DNA from: Bacteroidales bacterium | GTDB taxonomy: Bacteria; Bacteroidota; Bacteroidia; Bacteroidales; Muribaculaceae | Length of the DNA: 13,513 bases | Direction of reading: 5' to 3' | NCBI GenBank assembly: GCA_014800105.1 | Contig: JAAVGQ010000027.1 | Span: forward strand, 1 to 13,513 | Shown: in pieces, positions 8,901 to 13,513 of the stretch | Layout of the letters: each line of letters starts with the position of its first letter | How positions within the stretch are numbered: position 1 is the stretch's first letter | Position numbers and translations under genes: made by a program | Notes under the pieces: generated by a model | Database searches by the model: none | Told to the model about the DNA's origin: nothing | The model's input: the letters and a program-made list of their open reading frames with translations, nothing else

Positions 8901-9244
8901 ACTACGACAACTTCGTCGAGAGTTTTATCGTCTTCTTTAAGAGTTACATTGATTTCCTTGCGGTTGTCAACTTTAATTTCCTGAGTCTGCATACCCACGT
9001 AGCGGAAAATGAGGGTAGCGTTGCCCTTGGCATCAATTGAGAAGTGTCCGTCCAAGTCAGTCGAAACACCCTGCTGAGAGCCTTTAATAAGGACTGTTAC
9101 ACCGGGCAGGGGGTCCTCGTTCTCGTCAGTTACGGTACCGGTGACCTGAGCAAACGCTCCCATCACGCTCGTCAGTACCATAAAGGCAATTAACGAAAGC
9201 TTCCGCGACACTGCCTGGAGTGTAGTGTTAAATTGCTTTCCCAT
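5981..9244 (-). CDS. SusC/RagA-family TonB-dependent outer-membrane transporter
   Basis: The 1087-residue product has a signal peptide ending near AFA|Q (about residue 32). A carboxypeptidase-D regulatory-like domain follows (VTGTVTDENEDPLPGVTVLI, about 34-102), then the family motif LDEVVVVGYGSMKRG (109-123). The plug domain includes IIYVIDGVRR and ESVSVLKDASAIAVYGLNANGVIIVTTK near 203-230. The rest is a 22-stranded-barrel-type region ending in FSFGVNLSF with the expected C-terminal Phe. Length is normal for the family. No N-terminal STN (secretin/TonB) domain is present, so this is not the kind that signals through an ECF anti-sigma factor. It is the first gene of the susC-susD-DUF5018-GHL10 cluster and is preceded by a 212-bp leader. 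It should import fragments of the target glycan into the periplasm using TonB-ExbBD energy. Confidence 0.98.
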   Translation of the reverse strand: MGKQFNTTLQAVSRKLSLIAFMVLTSVMGAFAQVTGTVTDENEDPLPGVTVLIKGSQQGVSTDLDGHFSIDAKGNATLIFRYVGMQTQEIKVDNRKEINVTLKEDDKTLDEVVVVGYGSMKRGAVTSAVSTVSSKDLLKAPTMSMSNVIGGRVSGIATVQTSGQPGADAASITLRGQTGIIYVIDGVRRTSDDFNQIDPNEIESVSVLKDASAIAVYGLNANGVIIVTTKQGDTERTSINYTGTFGWSRNALQQTWLDGPGYAYWYNRAYALDNDLEWGPDCYPIFKPEHINSMRLGINGWGNTNWYDKMWGTGTRTSHNITASGGNEKYKFFVSLGYLNEKGNLDRFTNARYNLRSNINAKITKNLTFDLGISGRVVDNRQPYMSANPDDYENIPEQIVRSLPYLPEYTEYQGKMYPVGSWGGNVLVASPGAALYDSGYKKINTTAVSTNLSLRYDAPFLKGLYAKFTGAYDVVVPTSKALTTPYQIIRGYFDTRVADTKVPITSPIYGNGYNALTGKADGKPEWSDQPGNVSILENASRAYTVTTQTSIGYNNTFGKHTVGILALGETREYRSHGIGVAGYGLNFISLDELDNITNTGIDGSVIHPKPGGSTSHTRQAGFVLRGNYNFDDKYFGELTFRYDGSYLFGGMNKRWVALPGVSAGWRINREDFFDVDWVQNLKLRAGYGQTATTTGLSALMWRNSMAISNNALIIGGIQGSAIVPSVLGNPYLTWAKANNYNVGIDATLWRGLLNIEADAFYKYEYDMIAGTTGSYPPSMGGYYVTTGNVNAVDYRGFDLTFSHNNRIGNVGYGAKLIFSYAYARWVKYAGDSENLPEWQRLAGKQVGVKRGMIAEGLYQSWEEIEHSPTPPQKVRPGYIKYKDLNGDGKIVAPASGAWGDDDGYFGKSHTPKYTGSLNLNANWNGFDFDMLWAWGLDCDVALTGQYTQTGAAFAGVQDHTSFTRPFYEGGNSPTYLVENAWTPENTGAEFPRLEATMSYSNNNGYSSTLWYRNGNYLRLKTAQVGYTFPQRWMSHAGIKRLRIYAEGYNLLTFSQLNKYNIDPESPAVNNGYYPQQRTFSFGVNLSF

Positions 9245-9456
9245 TAGGATTGAATTTTTTTGATAATGAATAAGTTTTGCTAATGATTGATAAGGTCTTG
9301 AAGTCTTTCTTTATTTCTTTCTTCGTGATAAGGTTTGGTTAAAAAAGAGTGGTGGATAAAGGTGCGTGTCTCTATTTATACGCGGCACGCTATCCTTTAT
9401 TATATCCACTGCGTCTTTTAACTTCCTTTAGTTAAAATCAGGCCTTAATGTTAATA
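9245..9456 (-). promoter_or_regulatory. 212-bp leader upstream of susC, no clear promoter
   Basis: This is the longest gap between two genes in the window, and it is AT-rich. On the transcribed strand it holds a purine-rich stretch just before the start (9302-9323, AAGAAAGAAATAAAGAAAGA-like). A 9-bp direct repeat TGATAAGGT (plus strand) lies at 9288-9296 and 9326-9334. A short inverted repeat GCGTG/CACGC lies at 9364-9368/9386-9390. I find no convincing TAnnTTTG box preceded by TTTG/TTG at the right distance. A susC promoter may be present but non-canonical, or susC may be read from the promoter at 13418-13448. The gap size suggests at least a long 5' leader or a second regulated start. Confidence 0.4.
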
Positions 9457-10632
9457 TCAGTCACGGTTAGCGATTTCTTCGAGAATCTGCCAGCACTGAT
9501 ACATGCCGCGGGGAACGTGGAAACATCCTTTCCACTTGCCACCCTTGAGGGGGAGCAGAACCTCGCCGCGACGGTTAAGGTAACCAAACCATTCGGGGTA
9601 TTCTTTATCCTTGAAGTGGTTCCATGCATAGTCGTGGACTTTTTCGAACCATTCAAGACACTTGGGGTCACCCGTGAGCTGGTAGCCCTTGATCATGGTG
9701 ATGAGTGTCTCGATGTGAACCCACCACAGTTTCTGGTCCCATTCGAGTTCCTGGGGAGGACATCCCTTGAGGTCCATGAAGTAGAATATACCGCCGAATT
9801 CCTTGTCCCAGCCATATTCTACCATCTTCAGGGCAGTGTTCTTGGCGTTCTCGATAAGTTCAGGACGGTTAAGGCGCTTGCCCAGGTCCATCATGAACCA
9901 CATTGCCTCGATTGAGTGGCCGGGATTCATGTGACGTCCTTCGTAGCAATCTACGAGCTGGCCGTCAACACCGATGTTCTCAACAACGAGGCCGTCAAGC
10001 TCAGGGCGAACAAACTGTTCAACCTCGGTGATGCAGGTATCGATAGTTTTCTGGAGGAAGTCCTCGTCAAGGAGGTCCTGAATCTCGAGGGCGAGGTTAC
10101 ATAGAATCATGGGGAGAGCGAAGTTCTTCAAGGGGCGGGTGCCGGCGTGAAGTTTGTTCCATTTTCCCTTGGGGTTGTCAACCTTTGAGAGGACAATGTC
10201 GAAAGTCTTTTTAGCAATCTCAGCATACTCCTTGCTGCCGGTAGCGATGGCAAGCTGACCGAATGCCATTGTGGCGAAGGTGTAAGAGAAGATGTTGTAA
10301 GGGTCAACGATGGGCTGGCCGTCGCGGGTGAGCGAGAAGTACCAGTTGTAGTTACCGTCGTGGCCATATTTTTTCAGAAACTCTGCGCCCTGGATAGCGG
10401 CGTCAAGCCATTCCTGTTTCTTTTCCACCTTGTTGTAGAGCATTGATAGCATCCACACCTCGCGGCCCTGAAGCCAAATGAATTTGTCAGTGTCATAGAC
10501 GCTGCCGTCACGATCGAGGCAGGTGAAGAATCCGCCACACTCTTTATCGATTGAGTGCTGCATCCAGAAGGGCATTACAGAATCAAGAAGTTCACTCTTG
10601 TACTGCTTGGCAAGTGCTTTGAAATCAGCCAT
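9457..10632 (-). CDS. N-acylglucosamine 2-epimerase (renin-binding-protein type AGE)
   Basis: The 391-residue cytoplasmic enzyme has no signal peptide. It is predicted to interconvert N-acetylmannosamine and N-acetylglucosamine. The sequence is close to animal RnBP along its whole length: FWMQHSIDKECGGFFTCLDR (22-41), FIWLQGREVWM (51-61), NPGHSIEAMWF (236-246), QLEW-type QELEWDQKLWWVHIE (294-308), PEWFGYLNRRGEV (346-358) and KGCFHVPRGMYQC (368-380). Residues expected in the (alpha/alpha)6-barrel active site are present: Arg57, His239, Glu242, His306-x-Glu308, His372 and Arg375. The WWxHxE and FHVPR motifs favour AGE over cellobiose/mannobiose 2-epimerases, which typically carry WWPQxE in that place. 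Related bacterial AGEs are ATP-stimulated. The gene follows the MFS porter by 68 nt, so the two probably handle the same monosaccharide. Activity on another N-acyl sugar, or on mannose/glucose, cannot be excluded. Confidence 0.88.
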   Translation of the reverse strand: MADFKALAKQYKSELLDSVMPFWMQHSIDKECGGFFTCLDRDGSVYDTDKFIWLQGREVWMLSMLYNKVEKKQEWLDAAIQGAEFLKKYGHDGNYNWYFSLTRDGQPIVDPYNIFSYTFATMAFGQLAIATGSKEYAEIAKKTFDIVLSKVDNPKGKWNKLHAGTRPLKNFALPMILCNLALEIQDLLDEDFLQKTIDTCITEVEQFVRPELDGLVVENIGVDGQLVDCYEGRHMNPGHSIEAMWFMMDLGKRLNRPELIENAKNTALKMVEYGWDKEFGGIFYFMDLKGCPPQELEWDQKLWWVHIETLITMIKGYQLTGDPKCLEWFEKVHDYAWNHFKDKEYPEWFGYLNRRGEVLLPLKGGKWKGCFHVPRGMYQCWQILEEIANRD

Positions 10633-10700
10633 TTCTTTGTGATATGATTAATGTTAGATATATTTTGATTTTCTATTTCATGAAGCGTTGTAGCGCTTGA

Positions 10701-12131
10701 TTATTTATTGAGTCTTTCGTTAGTTTCCTTAAGTTCATCCTTGAGCCAGAAGCTCTCGATTTCCTCGAGGCTCTTACCTGTGGTATCGGGAACTTTCTTC
10801 CACATTATCCACATGTAGGGGAAGCAGCACAGGGCGAAGAAGAGGAATGTACCGGCGGGAGTGAGAGCCTGAAGCATCCACGGGGTGAGCTGCCCCACGA
10901 GGAACGTTGCAATCCACAATGCGAGGCCGGCAACCGACATTGCCACGCCACGAACTGCAAGGGGATACATCTCGCTGAGAATGACAAATATCACGGCGCA
11001 GATTGAGCCGGCACAGCACACGATGTAGGCAATGAAGAACACGAGCAACCAGATTGAAGATATGCCCATGGCTTCATGCCACTGGAAGTAGCCGGCAATG
11101 AGGAACAGTGAAACAATCATTCCGGTTACACCGTAGTAGACAAGTGCCTTGCGACCCACGCGGTCAATGATGAACATTGCCAGCACGGTGGTAATCATGT
11201 TGGCCAGGCCCACGATAACCTGGTAGAAAAATGCGTCACCCTGTCCCAGCCCTGCGTCCTTGAAGATGTCAGGCCCGTAATAGAGAACTGCATTGACGCC
11301 CATGAACTGGCCCAGCATTGCGATGCACACGCCAACGATGACCGCCGTGCGTATACCTGGTTTAAGCAGAGCGCCGTAGCCTGCGTTGCCTCCCTTTGAA
11401 GCAACCTCGAGAGTGTCAGTAATCTGGTGTTTGATTTCTGAAACGGAAGTATAGATGCGGCTGAAGACGCTCTCGGCGCGGTCAAGGCGACCCTTGAGCA
11501 CGAGCCAGCGGGGACTTTCAGGAATGAAGAGAACCGCAACAAGGAAAATCAGCGAGGGAACAACGCCCACGCCAAGCATTCCGCGCCACCACTCGTCAAC
11601 GAGGATGTATTTCATCATGCCGCTCACTTCAGGCTGGCTTTCAGCGTAGTGAAGCAGATAATAGTTGGAGATGTAAGCTCCCACAACACCTATTGTCACA
11701 GCAAGCTGATAGAGCGAAACGAGCATTCCTCGTGACTTGGCAACCGAAATCTCACTTATGTACATGGGGCACACGATTGAAGCAACACCGATGCCCATGC
11801 CGCCGATAATGCGGAATAGAACAAGCGATACGAAGCCTCCTGCAAGAGCGCAACCCACCATTGAGAGGGCAAAGAGCGCCGCTGCTGTAATCATGGTGTT
11901 CTTGCGGCCGAAGTAGTCGCTGAGTGCGCCACCTCCGAGCACACCGAAGATTGCACCCATCAAGGCGCTGCTCACGAACCAACCCTTGCCCAGAGAGCTG
12001 AGGCTAAATTGCTTGCTCACTTCGGCAACGGTGCCTGAAATGACCGCTTCGTCATACCCGAAGAGGAAGCCTCCAAGGGCAGCTATGATTGACAGTAACA
12101 GGATATACCCGAATTTATATTCTTTTTCCAT
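10701..12131 (-). CDS. MFS sugar porter (SP family, XylE-like), 12 TM
   Basis: The 476-residue inner-membrane protein carries the standard sugar-porter signatures: GGFLFGYDEAVISG (20-33), SDYFGRK in loop 2-3 (71-77), RIIGGMGIG...PMYISEIS (107-129), PESPRWL (204-210), GQFMGVNAVLYYGPDIF (274-290), DRVGRK (323-328), SEMYPLAVRG (386-395) and a C-terminal PDTTGKSLEEIE in place of PETKG. It is likely a proton-coupled importer of a monosaccharide or small oligosaccharide. Aligning by eye to E. coli XylE, Gln142, Gln275 and Asn280 match sugar-contacting Q168, Q289 and N294. Gly274 replaces Q288, Phe382 replaces W392, and the GPxxW pattern of TM10 is lost. The substrate is therefore probably not xylose. 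Placement before the N-acylglucosamine 2-epimerase suggests an amino sugar, which is inference. Confidence 0.93.
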   Translation of the reverse strand: MEKEYKFGYILLLSIIAALGGFLFGYDEAVISGTVAEVSKQFSLSSLGKGWFVSSALMGAIFGVLGGGALSDYFGRKNTMITAAALFALSMVGCALAGGFVSLVLFRIIGGMGIGVASIVCPMYISEISVAKSRGMLVSLYQLAVTIGVVGAYISNYYLLHYAESQPEVSGMMKYILVDEWWRGMLGVGVVPSLIFLVAVLFIPESPRWLVLKGRLDRAESVFSRIYTSVSEIKHQITDTLEVASKGGNAGYGALLKPGIRTAVIVGVCIAMLGQFMGVNAVLYYGPDIFKDAGLGQGDAFFYQVIVGLANMITTVLAMFIIDRVGRKALVYYGVTGMIVSLFLIAGYFQWHEAMGISSIWLLVFFIAYIVCCAGSICAVIFVILSEMYPLAVRGVAMSVAGLALWIATFLVGQLTPWMLQALTPAGTFLFFALCCFPYMWIMWKKVPDTTGKSLEEIESFWLKDELKETNERLNK

Positions 12132-12144
12132 GGAAAGTAGTTTT

Positions 12145-12219
12145 TACCGGCAGTAACTTTGTGTTTTATTTTTCACAATTGACCGGTACAGCATCAGTTT
12201 CAATGTTGTACCGGCAATT
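12145..12219. repeat. Intergenic hairpin with CCGGTA-core repeats between the DUF4434 and MFS genes
   Basis: Plus-strand arms AATTG-A-CCGGTACAGCAT (12177-12194) and ATGTTGTACCGG-CAATT (12203-12219) pair over about 17 bp around an 8-nt loop (CAGTTTCA). There is one bulged A (12182) and one G/T wobble. The inner CCGGTACA/TGTACCGG arms (12183-12190, 12207-12214) are perfect. A further TACCGGCA at 12145-12152 repeats the sequence at 12209-12216. On the plus strand the hairpin is followed by TTAGTTTTTTT, so a T run lies on the wrong side to end the minus-strand transcript; in the minus direction no U run follows. It may act as an mRNA processing or stability element, an operator, or a terminator for antisense transcription. 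Confidence 0.55.
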
Positions 12220-12231
12220 AGTTTTTTTCGT

Positions 12232-13332
12232 TTAAGCTTTAATATCGAAATATTCCTTGTAGCGGTCATATAGATGTCCCGCCTGAAGATAAGCTGACTG
12301 AGGACTCATGAAGTGGCTGAACTCGAATGTGATGGCCTTATCATATCCTGCACGCTTGGCAGCCTCGAGCTTCATGCGCAGCTTGTCAAACTTGATGGGG
12401 AGGAACTTGATGGGCATGTCGCGGTCAAATGACTCAGCGTTGGTCCAGCATTGCATTCCGTAGCGGTCAGCAAGTTTTTTGTTAACTTCAAAGAATGCGT
12501 CGAGCTCGTCATAGTCAATGTGTCCGTCCTGGAACGCACAGGCGTCAACCACATCGTGGATGCCGTCAAAGATTTCGTTCCATTCCTTCTCATGCTCCTG
12601 AACTGAGACGCCATCCTCGCGTGAAAGCTCTGAGCTGCTTGCCATGACAGCTTTCTTGCCGTCAATCCAGGGTGATATGAACGTGGGGAGACCGCCTGAA
12701 ACATCCTTGCACTGCTTGCCCATGTCATGGAAAGCGTTGATTGCTCCCTTAGTGGCACGGCTAATCTCGCCGCTTATGTACCAGCCCTGGAAGCTGGGAT
12801 GATGCTGGCCGTAATTTTCCCACACTTCGTCAATAACGTATTTGTTATCCTCAACTTCCCATGAAAGGTCACCGGTGTCCCAGTAACGACCTGAGTCGTA
12901 GAGACCGAAGTAGAATTTCATGCCATACTTGTCGGCCAGGCGCAGGAACATGTCGAGCGTGTCAACTGAGGGCTTATAGCAACCGTGTTTCTTCATCAGG
13001 TAGGGTGAAGGGTAGGTGATGAACTTGCGGTAGCCTGAGCGTATCATGATGACGGTGTCGATACCTATGGCTTTCATGTTCTGGAAGTCCTGGTCCCATT
13101 CAGCCTCGCCCCAGTTCTGGTGAGGAATATCGTGAGAAATTTCGTCGAGGAATGTGCCCGTGATGGGAAGCCCTTCATTTTTAATAAGGAGTTCGCCCGC
13201 AGCGGGGGGCATGATGATTTTATTGGGCTTAGTGTCTATGACACCTTTAGCCGCTTGCACCAGAGGGGTAGTAGCTGCTGCAGCTGCACCCATCATGGCC
13301 ATGCTTTTCAAGAATTGACGTCGATTGGTCAT
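12232..13332 (-). CDS. Tat-exported DUF4434-type TIM-barrel protein, putative glycoside hydrolase
   Basis: The 366-residue product begins TNRRQFLKS, a twin-arginine motif followed by a short Ala-rich hydrophobic stretch and cleavage near VQA (about residue 27). It is therefore predicted to fold before export to the periplasm. The mature part reads as one TIM barrel: ITGTFLDEISHD (57-68), AIGIDTVIMIRSGYR (88-102), KFYFGLYDSGRYWD (139-152), GWYISGEIS (183-191), GLPTFISPWI (214-223), CAFQDGH (265-271), MQCWTNAESFD (293-303) and KAITFEFSHFMSP (332-344). This pattern fits DUF4434, a domain of the glycosidase TIM-barrel superfamily. Glu189 at the end of the fourth strand and Glu300 near the seventh are placed as an acid/base and nucleophile pair would be, which is inference. 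It is the first gene after the promoter, 100 bp before the MFS porter. No assigned substrate is recognised. Confidence 0.8.
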   Translation of the reverse strand: MTNRRQFLKSMAMMGAAAAATTPLVQAAKGVIDTKPNKIIMPPAAGELLIKNEGLPITGTFLDEISHDIPHQNWGEAEWDQDFQNMKAIGIDTVIMIRSGYRKFITYPSPYLMKKHGCYKPSVDTLDMFLRLADKYGMKFYFGLYDSGRYWDTGDLSWEVEDNKYVIDEVWENYGQHHPSFQGWYISGEISRATKGAINAFHDMGKQCKDVSGGLPTFISPWIDGKKAVMASSSELSREDGVSVQEHEKEWNEIFDGIHDVVDACAFQDGHIDYDELDAFFEVNKKLADRYGMQCWTNAESFDRDMPIKFLPIKFDKLRMKLEAAKRAGYDKAITFEFSHFMSPQSAYLQAGHLYDRYKEYFDIKA

Positions 13333-13384
13333 AAGATATCTTATTGTGTTTAATATTGATTGATTTTGTCGTGGTACTTTTTAA

Positions 13385-13417
13385 GGTACGTTACGCACGT
13401 AGGGTATATTACGCACG
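13385..13417. promoter_or_regulatory. Tandem direct repeat just downstream of the -7 box, probable operator
   Basis: On the plus strand GGTACGTTACGCACG (13385-13399) and GGTATATTACGCACG (13403-13417) match at 13 of 15 positions with an 18-bp period. The second copy ends one base before the -7 box, so the array covers the predicted transcription start (about 13411) and early leader. The left copy also contains an interrupted palindrome TACGT-TACGC-ACGTA (13387-13401). This is where a repressor would block initiation, or it could be an early leader element. The binding protein is not in the window. Confidence 0.55.
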
Positions 13418-13448
13418 CAAATATACACACCTTTTTTCTAATCCCCAA
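13418..13448 (-). promoter_or_regulatory. Bacteroides-type promoter for the operon
   Basis: Read on the minus strand, TTG (13448-13446) is followed by 20 nt and then TATATTTG (13425-13418). This matches the Bacteroidetes primary sigma consensus (-33 TTTG/TTG and -7 TAnnTTTG) in sequence and spacing. The predicted transcription start is near 13411, giving a leader of about 80 nt to the DUF4434 start codon at 13332. Confidence 0.72.
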
Positions 13449-13466
13449 CCTTTTATTAAATATTTT

Positions 13467-13510
13467 CAAAAACTAACGGCTGTTATCTAAAATTATCCCA
13501 AAAATAACGG
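13467..13510. promoter_or_regulatory. Pair of direct repeats upstream of the promoter, possible activator sites
   Basis: Plus-strand CAAAAACTAACGG (13467-13479) and CAAAAATAACGG (13499-13510) differ by a single base insertion. Their starts are 32 bp apart, about three helical turns. Relative to a start near 13411 they lie at about -56 to -68 and -88 to -99, a usual place for a transcriptional activator dimer. The surrounding sequence is very AT-rich, which weakens the A-run half but not the TAACGG core. The region may extend beyond the right edge. Confidence 0.4.
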
Positions 13511-13513
13511 GCA

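Noticed and set aside
5981..9244. SusC acting as an ECF-sigma signal transducer
   Set aside because: The mature protein starts directly with the carboxypeptidase-regulatory-like domain and has no STN domain. No sigma/anti-sigma genes are adjacent.
9457..10632. Cellobiose/mannobiose 2-epimerase reading of the epimerase gene
   Set aside because: WWVHIE, FTCLDRDG and FHVPRG match the RnBP-type N-acylglucosamine 2-epimerases much better. It is kept only as a lesser alternative.
10683..10698. Short inverted repeat AAGCG/CGCTT just after the MFS stop codon as a terminator
   Set aside because: The stem is only 5 bp and no U run follows in the minus-strand transcript. The next gene starts 68 nt downstream and appears co-transcribed.
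13331..13344. Perfect 14-bp palindrome ATAAGATATCTTAT overlapping the DUF4434 start codon
   Set aside because: A perfect 14-bp palindrome is expected about once by chance in a window of this size, and more often in AT-rich sequence. It has no loop for a good RNA hairpin.

Overview
The window reads as a polysaccharide/glycan utilisation locus (PUL) from a member of the Bacteroidales. The basis is a SusC/SusD outer-membrane pair, several lipoproteins with a Bacteroidetes-style lipobox, a Bacteroides-type promoter (TTG, 20 nt, TATATTTG) and no Shine-Dalgarno dependence. A gut Muribaculaceae-like genome is plausible from the roughly even GC content and protein style, but that is inference. Every supported gene lies on the minus strand, so transcription runs from high to low coordinates.

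In order of transcription: (1) 13513-13333 is an AT-rich regulatory region. It holds a recognisable promoter, one pair of direct repeats upstream of it and a second pair immediately downstream. (2) 13332-12232 is a Tat-exported DUF4434-type TIM-barrel protein. (3) A 100-bp gap carries a long imperfect hairpin. (4) 12131-10701 is an inner-membrane MFS sugar porter. (5) 10632-9457 is a renin-binding-protein-type N-acylglucosamine 2-epimerase. (6) A 212-bp leader follows. (7) A tight cluster with gaps of 17-27 nt encodes SusC (9244-5981), SusD (5963-4332), a DUF5018-like surface lipoprotein (4304-2499) and a GHL10/alpha-amylase-like TIM-barrel lipoprotein (2477-993). (8) After a 94-bp gap with a perfect 10-bp inverted repeat comes a calcineurin-like phosphoesterase with an N-terminal carboxypeptidase-regulatory-like domain. 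It starts at 898 and runs off the left edge.

Proposed working model (inference): the DUF5018 and SusD lipoproteins capture a glycan at the cell surface, the GHL10-like lipoprotein cuts it, and SusC imports fragments with TonB energy. The DUF4434 protein trims them in the periplasm, the MFS porter moves the released sugar across the inner membrane, and the epimerase interconverts it (known reaction ManNAc/GlcNAc) in the cytoplasm. The phosphoesterase may remove phosphate or a related group. No classical, well-characterised glycosidase, no sialidase, no sialic acid lyase and no regulator (HTCS, SusR-like, ECF sigma/anti-sigma) lies in the window. The target glycan therefore cannot be read off, and this is the main interest of the locus. 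The epimerase type points to an N-acetylhexosamine-containing substrate.

No tRNA, rRNA, CRISPR array, insertion sequence or phage gene was seen. No gene-free stretch exceeds 300 bases.
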